Source: Auricularia sp. M13 (Eukaryota > Basidiomycota > Agaricomycetes > Auriculariales > Auriculariaceae). From it: a stretch of 64,000 nucleotides of DNA. This document shows, piece by piece, positions 1-10,060 of this stretch. The stretch's first letter is position 1. Every line of letters starts with the position of its first letter. The notes under the pieces are model-generated. The model had not been told where the DNA came from and did no database searches. It saw only the letters and a list, made by a program, of their open reading frames with translations. The translations under genes were made by a program, and so were the position numbers. The stretch covers positions 6,014,001 through 6,078,000 of the forward strand of contig CM073193.1 of the NCBI GenBank assembly GCA_037042915.1, given 5' to 3'.

Positions 1-24
1 GCTGAATTTGCTTTTTTTCTGTAG

Positions 25-285
25 ATGAGCGTCCTCGTCGAGCAGCAAGACGAGACGATCAACGTCATCCAGAACAACGCGGTGAACATCGACCAGGACG
101 TGCAGATGGGGTACAAGGACACGGAAAAGGCGGTCGACAGCGCGCGCGGCGCACGCAAGAAGCGTTGGATCTGCTTCTGGATTAGCGTCGTCATCATCAT
201 CGTCGTCGTGTTAGTCGTGCTCTTCACCGTCAAGCCATGGGAGATCAAGAAGGCCGTGAGCAACAACAACGGCAACGGCAACTAA
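25..285 (+). CDS. Syntaxin (Sso-type t-SNARE), last exon only
   Basis: This is the 3' exon of a plasma-membrane t-SNARE that pairs with a SNAP-25 homologue and a v-SNARE in exocytosis. The window opens inside an intron whose acceptor (a T-rich tract ending in tag at 22-24) precedes the exon. The residues contain the second half of a SNARE helix (VLVEQQDETINVIQNNA, then DQDVQMGYKDTEKAV), a basic stretch (ARKKRWICF) and a single C-terminal membrane anchor rich in Ile and Val. A short Asn/Gly-rich tail (NNNGNGN) follows the anchor. The tail-anchored order SNARE helix, basic linker, membrane segment is that of syntaxins. The 5' part lies outside the window, so length and Habc domain cannot be judged. 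Confidence 0.88.
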   Translation: MSVLVEQQDETINVIQNNAVNIDQDVQMGYKDTEKAVDSARGARKKRWICFWISVVIIIVVVLVVLFTVKPWEIKKAVSNNNGNGN

Positions 286-838
286 ACGAGAGCTTGACTC
301 TGTGATCTTCGCGCAAATCGCGACACCATGCCAGTTCGTTACGGCGGCGACGACGACCCCTCATACTTGTACACAGCACGATCATGGACGTGTTTCACGA
401 CTCAGACCCGACTTGTCCTGCACGGCCTGTCCCCCTCCCTCTCTCAGCCAGGCTCTATTCCTTGTCCCAATCCTCATCCTCATCCTCATCCTCTTTGACT
501 TTGCTATTTTTGTCCCTCGTTCTTGGATATTGTCACGGTATATATTACACACGTCGCCGTCTCGTCTCGCTCCTGCAATCATCTCTTAATGCCCGCCTGC
601 GGTTCCATGCATTCTCCAGGATGTCTGACTTTCATGGAGCCGGTCTCTCGCCCTGCTCTCGCTGCCGCCGCCACAGTATGCCCACCGGCGATACGGGCGA
701 AAGCGCCTCCCCCGAGCATTGCTGACTACATGTAAACGTGCGGGCGCTCCGAATCCCAGTCTATCAAGGGTAGATCCACAGCGACACTTCGGTACATACT
801 CGCGATTCCGCACAAGCCGGGTTTAACGGTAGCTGACA
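286..838. other. Intergenic, syntaxin 3' flank
   Basis: No gene was recognised. The stretch is pyrimidine-rich and carries a perfect short tandem repeat of TCCTCA at about 471-493. Several open frames overlap here, but they are low complexity and have no recognisable domain. Part of this is probably the syntaxin 3' UTR. An unidentified first exon of the following acetyltransferase could also lie here, because a candidate splice acceptor occurs at 826-832. Confidence 0.5.
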
Positions 839-1742
839 TTGGCTGACGCTGGGCTGATATACCCTCTCAAGATCGACGAGACTACGGGCGAGCCGTACCT
901 GCAACTCGCGCCGCCGTTCGAGCACATCGTGCTCACCCCGCAGCGGCTGAGCGACGTCCCAGCGGCGGTGCGCGAACGACCCGCGCGTATACATGTACAT
1001 CACATGCCCGCCGCTGCCGTACACCGAGCAGCACGCGCTAGCGTGGTGCGAACGGTGCACCCAAGAGAGCCGGGACACCCTCGAACAGCTGCGCCGCAGC
1101 CAGCAGTTCGTCGGCGCGTGCCCCGTGCGCGCTATACGCGATATCAGCGCCGCGCCGTTCGCAGAGGCGCCGCTTATTGGGGATTGTGGGTTTGACCGCC
1201 TGGCGGTGTTTCCTGGCCAGCCGGAGGAGGAGGAGAGGCGGCTCCGGGAGGAGAATTTGGCGAGGGAGGTGGGCGATCCGGGTATTATTTGGACTATTGC
1301 CAGCTGTGAGTTCGCGTTCAGCGTTCAGTCTGTCGAGCTCTCAGTGCAGCTTGATTCTGACCTAATGGTGCCCATGCGATCGCAGACTATATGGACCCGG
1401 CGCACCATGGGAAAGGCATCATGATTCGGCCGTCGTGCGCGCATTCATCGAGCAGTAGGCTGTCCCCTGCTCGAATGCGCACCATATCGTCGTCTCGGCT
1501 CTCACAGGCAACCGCGGCAGCGTGCGTGTGTTTGAGAAGAATGGGTTTACAGCGCCGCCGGATGTGCCGGACGTCGTTCAGATGACGGAGGCGGGCGAAC
1601 GGGTTTACACGTTCTGGAATGGAGATGTAAGCATCGGGCTGGCGGTAGCGGTGAGGAGAGGAAAACGAGAGTATGACTCGGTAGATTGGTCTTATTCTAG
1701 GTCGTCCATTTTGCAGCTGTTCTGAAGTTAGAAGGACTGTAA
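839..1742 (+). pseudogene. GNAT-family N-acetyltransferase, broken by three lesions
   Basis: The translated pieces line up as one fungal GNAT acyl-CoA-dependent acetyltransferase. In order they are IDETTGEPYLQLAPPFEHI, NDPRVYMYITCPPLPYTEQHA, GDCGFDRL, a PAHHGKGIM segment (the acetyl-CoA loop region) and SVRVFEKNGF near the C-terminus. Two introns fit: 1306-1385 and 1627-1700, the last exon ending at TAA 1740-1742. The pieces are not in one frame. The frame changes near 971 between GCGGTGCGC and AACGACCCG. It changes again near 1424, just after GGCATCATG. A TAG at 1456-1458 stands where the frame before and after reads EQ-stop-AVP, most simply a former TGG. No GT-AG intron can explain these breaks. 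The true start is unclear: 839 is only the first in-frame codon after a likely acceptor. Confidence 0.75.
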
Positions 1743-2058
1743 TGTATTTGGTTCATTTCGTTGGAGGGCTCCCCCCAGCGTCTAAGGCTACAGATGCGCA
1801 GACAGTGGAGAGAGCTGAGGAGAGGTGCTACAGAAACAGGTAAGGAACGTCGTGAGGGTCTGAGCGCACAGCGCGAAAGCAAGTTGAGAGCATAGTAACG
1901 AGCGGTAGATGTGCATGACAGCTGGAATGATGGAAAGGCAGGAGTAGGATGGAACAGAATGAGCGTGTGAAGTATATGATGGGGTGAGAGATTAGAGGGG
2001 AGGTTGAGACGCGCGGAACTAGTGATATGGAATGAGATATCAGTGAATAGAAGTGCGT
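1743..2058. other. Intergenic, convergent 3' flanks
   Basis: A purine-rich (GA/GT) spacer between the acetyltransferase relic and the convergent gene that ends at 2059. I see no coding signal, repeat or RNA gene. Confidence 0.6.
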
Positions 2059-3971
2059 TCAGTAGACTGGGCGACCACGGTAGAGCTTGCCTGTCCCGAT
2101 CTCCTCAAGCCACGCGTCCATGTTGGGGTTGATCCACTGCATGACGGTGTTCATGACCCTGACGACCATGTCGCGGTCCTCGTCCTCGCACCCCTCGGGA
2201 GCCGTGTACTGGCGTCCGCCCCATTTGTCAGGGTGCATCTGGAGGCGCAGCTTCTTGAAGAAAGACATCATCTCCCCGTCGTTGGGGTCGACGTACGGCT
2301 TGACGCTGTCGAAGAAGAATTTGACCTCCTCGTCGGTGACGAGCTTGAGCGAATAGGGCGCCTTGAGGAGCACGGGCGCTGCGATGTCGTCGATCTCGAT
2401 GAGCGGCGCCTTGCCGCCTTTGGCGCGCATCTTGAACATGAGGATTTCGCAGCGGCGCTTCCACTCCATGAGCCCGTAGTACGGGTCCATGAGACGCCGG
2501 GTGCCCCGCTGCGCGACCTGCGCGCGCACGGCCTCGAGCCGCTCCTCCTCGCGCTTGCGCGCCTCCCGCTCGAGGCGGTCCATCTCCTCGAGCTCGGCGC
2601 GCAGGCGGGCGAGCTCAGCTTGGTGCTCCGTATAACGCGCGTGCTCCGCCATGAGCTCCATCATGAGCGCCTCTTGCGCCAACTCGCGGCGCCGTTGATG
2701 GTAGGCGGCGCGCTCCCGCTGGCGCTGAAGGCGAGCAGACACTGGGCGGAAGCCGTAGCCACTGCGGCGCTGGTTGCGAATCTTCTTCTTCTGGGCGGGG
2801 TGTTTGTCGGTGCCGCGGTGGCGCTTGGGCGCAGGCGAACGCTCCTTCTCGCGGTGCTGGCGATGCAGGGGGCGTGCCTGCCCGGCCGCCTTCTGGGTGG
2901 ATGCCGCCGATTTGGTGCGCTCTACACAGGTGAGATTTAGTCAAATGCCCACCAAAGACGAATCATTGAAGTCACGAACTGAGGTTCCTCTTCTTACGAT
3001 CGGTCCCTCCGGTCGCCGTGGAAGTGCTCGCGTGGCCCTTGACAGTCGTATCGGAGCCGGCGTCGGATTCGTCGCCCTCGTCTTCCTCCGCAACCGGATA
3101 CATGCCCCCCGCAACGAAGGAGAACATATCGTCGGCGTCGACGCTCATCCTATCTGCTGGCGCCACGGTGTCAACGCTCATATAGCTCGTGAACTGGCTA
3201 CCTCCAGCGCGGCGTGCCGTCCGAACAGTGTCGATGCTCATCATGGTCGTGAACTGGCTGTCCTCCCTAGTGGGGCGAACCGTGTCAATGCTCATCGCGC
3301 TCGTAAAAGAGCTCCTGCCAGCGTTCCCGGGAGCGCGCACGGTGTCGATGCTCATGGCAGATGCAAAAGACCGTTGGTTCAAGAAGCTGGCGCCATCTAC
3401 GCTCATGTACGATGCCGAGCTCGAGCGCCCCATGAACTCGGCCTTCGGAGGCGCAGTATAAAAATGCTTGTTGGCGTACGGTGATGCGCGAGGCGCTGGT
3501 CCATCGAGCGGTCGGAGACGAGCCGTAGGAAGGCCGACGCTGGGGATGGTGCACTCCCAGTTCGCGCTCAACTTGAGCTTGTCCCACTCATCGCGATTCA
3601 TCATAATGCATTCTCTGGCAATGAACGTAAGAGTGCGACGCGGAAGGGAAGGCGCAGCCTCACCCGTCGTAAATAACCAAGCGAGGCCAGGTTCCCTCGT
3701 CAACAACCCCCGCGCCAAGCTTCGCCGGGGGGACGGGAACGTAATTCCATGCTCCAGGCATGGTGGGATCCGCATCCTCGTCACGAGTAATGGCGACTCG
3801 CTGCGCCGGAAGATGTACATTGACGGGGTTGTTGGGGTCTTGAGAGCTGAGGTCCGGCTTGAGGGTTGCGAAGCCAAGAATGTTGGGCATCTGGTACAGC
3901 ATTAAGCAAGTTCCGTAGAAAGCGCCACAGATGGGAGTGCTCACAGGAGTAAAGAAGTTGAAGATGGCCAT
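2059..3971 (-). CDS. Hypothetical protein with MS(I/V)DTVR repeats and a C-terminal HPD motif
   Basis: Three exons fit perfectly: 3971-3664, 2998-3614 and 2059-2921 (introns 3615-3663 and 2922-2997), giving 595 residues. Exon 1 (MAIFNFFTPVSTPICGAF...) is hydrophobic near the N-terminus. Exon 2 contains a run of imperfect repeats of the form (F/Y)-x-S-x-MS(I/V)DTVR, about five copies, in a Ser/Arg-rich region that ends in an acidic patch (EEDEGDESDAGSD). Exon 3 is basic, then a long charged helix (RLRAELEEMDRLEREARKRE, likely coiled coil). It is followed by a compact C-terminal part with FFKKLRLQMHPDKWGG. The HPD there resembles a J-domain loop, but the motif spacing of a full J-domain is not evident. 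I do not recognise the family. The basic central part could be a nuclear localisation signal. The start at 3971 is the first ATG after a TATA-like element (4111-4117, read on the minus strand). Confidence 0.8.
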
Positions 3972-4548
3972 CGTCGTGAAGTTGGCTAGTATGTATTTTC
4001 TGAGGTGGTGAGGTTGGTGGAGGTCTTGAGGCGGAATGTGGCGGGAAATTTTGCGCGCGCCTTGGTGGTGGTCGTGGTTGAAGAAAGAGGTTGAGCGGGG
4101 CGGGGTTTGCCGCTTTATATCCATCCGAACGTGGTGGAGGATGCGCCGGCGTATCCCGACCAAGCAGAGGGCACGATGCGTGTTGGGACTGACTGTGATG
4201 AGTGCTAGCACTCACTCTCCCAAGTGCACAAAAGATCTGTCCGGACGCTCGAATCCCGGGATGCTGGGCCAAGCGGTGCGAACGCCGGACGCAGAGATCA
4301 GCGGCCATAAAAGTGATGGAATTAAACACATTGCAAACGCGACCGATCGACTGCCACTGTCAAGATCTTATAGCAGATTCTCCGCGTCACGGGATCCCTG
4401 TCGGACCCTTGCAAAAGGAAATGAGGTTTAGGGTGCAGCTTTATTTCTCGGAGGATACTGTGCATGGACGACTCAGCGGTAGCAGCGGCGGACACAGGAG
4501 GTCGATGGGATGCGTTTTCCATCGTAGTACGTCCTGGAGAGAGGATCA
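3972..4548. other. Intergenic, promoter side of the repeat/HPD gene
   Basis: Contains the presumed promoter of the minus-strand gene starting at 3971, including a minus-strand TATA-like stretch near 4111-4117. No further coding signal was recognised. Confidence 0.45.
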
Positions 4549-5783
4549 TCATCCAGAGCCGCGGGAGATGATGACCTTCCAAACGCAGTCATAACCGTCG
4601 TAGCCATTGCGAGATGCAGCGATGACCGGTGGGCGGAGGATGGCCACGCAATCGGCAACCTCAAATTTCGGGACGGCGAAGACATGCGGCCGGGCGAAGA
4701 GCTGACGCTTGCTTCAATTGCCCCGACAAGCATTTTCCATGGCGAGAAGGGCTGCTCAAGCTCGGTAAACATCTCCCCAGTCTTCTTGCTATCTGAGTGC
4801 CGTTCCTGCACTTGGCGGTGTGCTTCTCGCGACTTGCGGCTTTCCATAGCGGTTGGAGTTCATCAACTACAGTCGACGAATGAGTGGGGGTGTCAAACCG
4901 CAAAACGCGATCGACTAACTGCATGCGGGAAAATCTGTGCTCCAGACGTTGTGACGACGGCGCGCACCTCGGGCGAAGTGTCTAGCTTAACGATCTTGAA
5001 GTGGCGCTCCATGCGCCGCTCATCTTGCTCGATATGCTGGTCTTTCTGGATGGCCTCGACGCACTCCGTCTCAATGAACACCGTCTACTGCTTCTTGGCT
5101 TGCACGTCGCGCCCGCTGCTGCACTGGCGCTCGGGGTCCATGATGCGATGCTTGAACGAGGCCGGGAGGCCGAGAGCTGGCTCTACTCGCCGACGATTAA
5201 ATCGAGTGGCTGCTGGTTCGCTGCGCCGCGTTGCCGTCCATATTGTTGAGCGAGCGCCGCTGCAGATCACTGATATCTCCAGTGTTCTCGTTGTAGCGCT
5301 GGATGTCGTTCCCAGTCTGCGTAGAAAATGGCCTGTCAGCACTTACCTTTTTGAGATGTATTTCGTCGACGTGCCTCAACGTAGAACGCACTCAGCTCGT
5401 CGCCACTGCCATCGGTCGTGGCTTGCGGCGTCCTGTAGTTGTACAGCCGCGAGTTCATCGTGTACGCGCCGCCGTCTGCTGGATTCGCCCGCCGAGGCGC
5501 GTCGCGGCGTAGCCGCCACGGCCGCTGGAGCCGTACTCGTAGCCCTGATCCTGGCTGTAGCGCTGCCGCTGGCAATAGGGCAGGGCCATTCAGTCCAGCG
5601 CTTGTGGCCGGCAACAGTCACGCACTCGCTGTACGCGCCGGCGCTGCCTTCAGAACCTAGGACACCGCCGTCTTGCTGCTGAACCTGCATGCTGCCATGA
5701 GCGACCAGCCTGTGCGGCGCAAACACTGGCGTACCCGGCGCTGCGCAAGTCTGAGCCAGTTCGCCATTCGAACATGTCTTGGT
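4549..5783 (-). pseudogene. Decayed unrecognised gene (Tyr/Gln-rich, Cys-containing product)
   Basis: Several minus-strand segments read like genuine protein but not as one intact frame. After a plausible acceptor at 5784 comes CSNGELAQTCAAPGTPVF, then QVQQQDGGVLGSEGSAGAYS. A one-base shift at about 5586 (TGGCCC; one more G would keep frame) leads into YCQRQRYSQDQGYEYGSSG and MNSRLYNYRTPQA. An intron beginning GTAAGT then leads to TGNDIQRYNENTGDISDLQ. Further down comes a charged segment (HIEQDERRMERHFKIVKLD) interrupted by TAG at 5085-5087. The last coding-like segment is FAVPKFEVADCVAIL ... YDCVWKVIISRGSG, ending at TGA 4549-4551. I do not recognise the family. Frameshift plus in-frame stop suggest a dying gene, but missed introns could account for part of it. 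Confidence 0.4.
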
Positions 5784-5936
5784 CTGCAGCAGAGAAGTAT
5801 GCGTGAAGCCTTGAAGATTCCGAATTCGAAGTTATCATGTCAATCCCGACGCGATCGCGAGGGAACTTCAAAAGTCGTGTAAACTCCGCTGGTTGCCTGC
5901 TATTACCTCCGCACGCGTCGTATTCAAAGCCAGGCA

Positions 5937-7567
5937 ATGGACAGCACGAACAGTAACCGATTCGCATGCGAACAGGAGGCTGCCGTTGTACGCCAGGCGC
6001 TAGTGTTGGACGAACTGGATCGCGTGCAGCTCGAGCAGCGCGAGCGAACAGCGCTGTTCACATTCAGTCAGACAGAGGCGACCTTTCTGGCCGCGAAGGA
6101 CGCATACACTTCTGCAAAGGCCTTCCTGGACGAGACTCGCGCGCGGCAACGCGCGCTCGCCGAGAGCACGCTTCGCAAGCGGGGACTGCTGCACCCGCTG
6201 CGCAAAGTGCCCGAATGCGTACTTAGACTCATATTCGACGCCGCTGTGGTGGACGCATACAATCGGGATGGGCGGTACTTGTGTTCTGAAAGCGCTCAGG
6301 ACCTTACCTACACTCTGGCCGCTGTCTGCCGCCGCTGGCGCTCGGCCGCCCTTTGCGCTCCTCGACTGTGGCGATTTATCCACCTCACGCTTCGCAACGG
6401 CCGTCGCGCTTGCTCAAAGTCCGACTCGATGACTCGACTGCTAGCTTTGCGTGCCAAAAGAAGCGGCATGCAACATCTTCGGTTATCTCTCGACTTGGCG
6501 GAGGGCGTTGCACACAACAGCGCATACGCTGACCTCTTTGACCACATCCGAGGCCTCTTGTCCCGATGCCAATCTCTTTCGGTCTTCGTACCAAACTCAT
6601 GGACAGCGTTCAGACGCGGCAATGTCTCCACAATTTTCGACACGACTGCTCCTGCTCTCGAGGAGCTGCATCTTCGAGCCGAGACATGCATCGCTATCGA
6701 CGATGATGACGAAGAATATATATATTCTGGTCAGGACGATTGGATTGTGTTCCTCCCCATTGCCTAAAACTCCGCGAAATTGTGCTGGGCAATGTGGAGA
6801 CGCATCTGTTTCGGCTCAAAGACCGTCCGGACAACACTGCCGGCGACGCAATCATCTGGGCCGACTCAATGTGTATCACCGATCTACTCTGGACTATCAG
6901 ACTTTACCCAGCGCTGCGCACTCTTAAAGCTGAAGCCCCCAGTATCAAAGAGCCAGACGACGGGCGGACGTATCCGGTTGTGACGCACGGGTCTTTGCGC
7001 CACCTCGAGTTGAGCATCGACAAGGAAGCCATCACGACAGGTCTATCAACTAATCTACGACTTCCGGGACTCCAGTCTGCCAAAATCGACACCGATGGCG
7101 TCTCATACCGCACGGAGCAGCGACTGATCATGTCCGCTTTCATTTCGGAAACCTTGGCGAACGTCTCTGTCTTGAACCTGGGAGGCGCAAGGCTGGACGA
7201 GATCCTTGATTGTGCTCTTGGAGGCCTCAGGAACCTCAAGGACCTGACGCTCAGCGCTGGAAGCGTAGACGGGGAGGTTTTTGCGCTCACGCGCGGCCAG
7301 CAAACGCAATACCCAGCGTTGAGGAGGCTTGTCATCGACGAAGCTGATGTCGGCACCGGATTCACGGGCTATTCGCTCTTGAACTTCATCCGTTCTCGCA
7401 GAGCTCGAGACGGTGCAGCCACAGAACGCTCCACGGACCGCGCCCCGATCTTGGAGCATGTCAGCGTGAGCTGGACCTCGCCGTGGTTCATGTGCCTCGA
7501 TTTCGACAACCCGGGCGATTGGGATGTTCTATTCGCCGAAGCCATGGAAGGCAAGCCCGCTGCATGA
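5937..7567 (+). pseudogene. F-box-like protein, copy A, with one frameshift
   Basis: A single-exon gene of the same subfamily as the intact gene on the minus strand at 31902-33584. The start MDSTNSNRFACEQEAAVV matches MSKPDPNRFASQQEAVLI there. An N-terminal coiled coil is followed by RKRGLLHPLRKVPECVLRLI, the F-box-like helix region (cf. RKRGLLHPVRKVPDEIWTII), then AVCRRWRSAALCAPRLWRFI and LRR-like repeats. The frame is lost at a C run, 6755-6758. With CCCC the protein ends WIVFLPIA-stop; with one more C it would continue PHCLKLREIVLGNV and run to the stop at 7567. F-box proteins recruit substrates to SCF ubiquitin ligases. This copy should make only the N-terminal half unless the lesion is a sequencing error. 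Confidence 0.75.
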
Positions 7568-7845
7568 GTGCGCTCGATTTTTCGTTGCGATTCACCAATA
7601 ACCTGTATGTACGTTATTTACACTGCGTTCCATCCCGCTTCGTGGATGCACAGTGCGCACGCAGAACGTTACTAATATTATGAATACAGCACGCAACGCT
7701 AAATCTGCTGTACATATGTATTAGCCAGAATATTACCACCGTCGTATTGAAGATGTGAGAAGAGGAGTGGGCAGTAAGAACTCCGCTTTGCGCCCGTCTT
7801 CTCGTCCTTTTTCACTTTTTACATACTTTCGTCACAACCTCTGCC

Positions 7846-8892
7846 ATGAGCAACCACATCGCTCTCAGCGGCGAAGAGGAAGCTTCTGAGCTGCTAGAGC
7901 TGCTTTCATCCGTTCCCTGCGCTCTTCCACAGGACTGGGCTCCTCAGTTACAAATTCTGCAATGCTGGAGTGAAGAGTCAAATTTAACGCTGTCGACTCT
8001 GCTCCGGCTGTGCGCTGCTCTACCATCGCTTCGGTATATTGATGTCTGCAGCCTCTCGGCCCCCGCAGACGACATCCCTAGCCTGACTGTCGCGATCAGA
8101 ACGGCGAATGCATTCGCGAACGTCGCGAACTTTCAGCTGGGTCAGTACCGCGCGCGCGACATGCCCCTCACAGCTGTATACGCTATGGTGGAAAGCATGC
8201 CAACGTTGCGTCACCTACGGCTTGACGTTGTCCCCGCCCTCGCGCATAACGCCGAGCGCGACTACATACAGCAACTCGACATCGCCCATATTCACTTACG
8301 GACCTATGCCTGTAATAATGAGTGTGTTGGCTGGGAGTTGCCCATCAAGCATTCTTCAGGGACGCTGGAGCGGTTGGAGATCTATCTAGACGACGAAACG
8401 CCCGTGGAACGTGTGGAAAGCCTGCTATCGACGCTGCGCTCTCAGGACTTTACCCGATTACACAGGCTCAGTCTGATCAACGATGCCGAGGACACTCCCT
8501 GCGGCGCGATTGGTGGGATGCTGTCGATTCTCAAGGGATGCCCTCATGTGCGCCGGCTGCTAGTACGGTGTCACCTCTCGGATTTACAGGCCCTGCTGGA
8601 CGCAACAACTGTACCTCTGTACGAACTGGCCGTCTGCGCCGCGCGTGGGACCGTCAGAGAGCCTGCCGCCGTGGACGCGGGACTGGCGGCTATTTGTGCC
8701 TGCCTCACAACCATTCCCACTTTGCGTTCCTTGCGCCGCCTACGTATAATATCGGACAGCGACGATTCAGAACTTCATGCAGTAGACGCTGCCTCGGAAT
8801 CCTTACGGCGAGAGCTCAAGCGGACTTGCGCAGAGCGCAGAATCAGCCTCATCACCTTCGAGGATTGGCACATTACGACCTCACAATACTGA
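7846..8892 (+). CDS. LRR-like protein without visible F-box (348 aa)
   Basis: One uninterrupted reading frame from an ATG at 7846, which follows a T-rich stretch. The sequence has the irregular leucine-rich pattern of the C-terminal half of agaricomycete F-box/LRR proteins (LRLCAALPSLRYIDVCSL, MPTLRHLRLDVVPAL, LRSLRRLRIISDSD). It shows no F-box helix and no N-terminal coiled coil of the type found in its neighbour. It may be an F-box protein that lost its N-terminus, or a stand-alone LRR protein. It lies 278 bp downstream of F-box copy A in the same orientation, but its sequence is not obviously a duplicate of that gene's second half. Confidence 0.65.
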   Translation: MSNHIALSGEEEASELLELLSSVPCALPQDWAPQLQILQCWSEESNLTLSTLLRLCAALPSLRYIDVCSLSAPADDIPSLTVAIRTANAFANVANFQLGQYRARDMPLTAVYAMVESMPTLRHLRLDVVPALAHNAERDYIQQLDIAHIHLRTYACNNECVGWELPIKHSSGTLERLEIYLDDETPVERVESLLSTLRSQDFTRLHRLSLINDAEDTPCGAIGGMLSILKGCPHVRRLLVRCHLSDLQALLDATTVPLYELAVCAARGTVREPAAVDAGLAAICACLTTIPTLRSLRRLRIISDSDDSELHAVDAASESLRRELKRTCAERRISLITFEDWHITTSQY

Positions 8893-9150
8893 ATTGTCTG
8901 GCATGCGCCGTATGCAAGGAGTCTTCTCACGTTGCAAGATATGTGTAAACATGTGTACCAGCCGACTTAGCCCACCTTTTGCTACTCATTGACTGCTGAA
9001 AGCCCGCATACCTGAGGCTGAACTGACAGGTCGAATGCCAGCAACGAAGCCAGGATGAGTATAAACATGCACACAAAACTATCTCCATTGCGTACACTAC
9101 GTCAAAATACTCGTACATGCCTCAAAGCCCATGAACCTGGCTCAAGGCAC

Positions 9151-10060
9151 CTAAAGAAGAAAGCCGGCGGCGAGAGCACCAAAAGCCACAGTCGCAAACG
9201 CAGAGAGAGAATACGATACGGATACAGTAGAGAATGCTGCGTTGGTCCCGAGTAGCGTCGTGTTGAGCCCTAGGGCGGTGTTCTAAGGAGTGTTTATGAG
9301 GCGGAGCGGTGCGCGGAGAGCGAGGACTGCACCTTGAACGAATCGAAAGTCTTGTTCAGAGTCGGGTTCACGACCATGACCATTCCTTTTCGCGCACGCA
9401 GCGTCCATCACTGGTCAGTTATTGCAGACTTGCAGTTTGAGCCCCGAGCTAGAGCTAAGGGGTGGCGTACCAGACATGCAGTGTTCAGGGATACCGCACA
9501 TAATCCAGAGGGGCTGCGAGGCCTACAGTTGCATTTGATCGGCAATAGCGTTGGGATAGGATAATTGTGATACGCACATCCTGGACGACCACGCGGAAGG
9601 TCCTGTACACGCCAGTATCCTCATCGACAGTGACCCTAAATGGATCGTCAGCCGCTAACGGTCGTGGGCGGCGGACGAAGCGAAGATCTCAGCGCACATT
9701 CCAGTGTCAACGATGGGGTCCGGCGCAGTAGTACAGGGGTTGTCGAACGTGGACTGAGTCACCGTCTGAGTGTGCAGTGCACAGAGATCAGGTTGGCGAG
9801 CTACAGCTCTAGCAAGCCGCAGATCGACATACGTGGGTTCCACCATGAAACTGATAGGCAATGATATCCCCTTCCTGAATTTGTGCGACGATAAGCCATT
9901 GTCAATGCGATATCCAGGACAGTGAGCCCATTTCACGTACCTGCGCATAAACGGTGGTGGGATTGAAGGTGAGAGTGCCGTTGGCGCCGACGATAACAGT
10001 ATGGGTGATCGCGAGCGCCGCATGGACGAGCGCAAGGGAGATGAGGGCAAATTTGAACAT
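9151..10060 (-). CDS. Secreted cupredoxin-domain protein with GPI-like tail; frame break in exon 3
   Basis: Exons: 10060-9941, 9874-9833, 9765-9578, 9513-9471, 9385-9333 and 9282-9151. The product starts with a signal peptide (FALISLALVHAALA), then HTVIVGANGTLTFNPTTVYA, EGDIIAYQFHGGTHTVTQ and STFDNPC. Later come WIMCGIPEHCMSGMVMVVNP and a C-terminal Ser/Thr-rich segment with a hydrophobic end (AFATVAFGALAAGFLL), typical of GPI addition. The His of GGTH and the C-x5-H-x4-M pattern are the expected type-1 copper ligands. Exon 3 is 188 nt, one short of keeping frame. Either a base is missing near 9654 (CGTTAG; one more T reads straight through), or an additional intron (GTACTA ... CCGTTAG) removes the region after DNP, which would cost the conserved Cys. 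Likely a cell-surface or wall copper protein. Confidence 0.7.

Noticed and set aside
2053-2940. 295-codon plus-strand open frame
   Set aside because: Antisense to the third exon of the repeat/HPD gene, which has consistent splice sites and frame.
5085-5087. In-frame TAG as a recoded (read-through) codon
   Set aside because: The same gene has at least one frameshift; decay is simpler than recoding and no downstream structural signal was seen.
4684-5682. 332-codon plus-strand open frame
   Set aside because: Starts at no good context, has Arg/Ser/Cys-rich shadow composition, and the minus strand shows more protein-like segments and splice sites.
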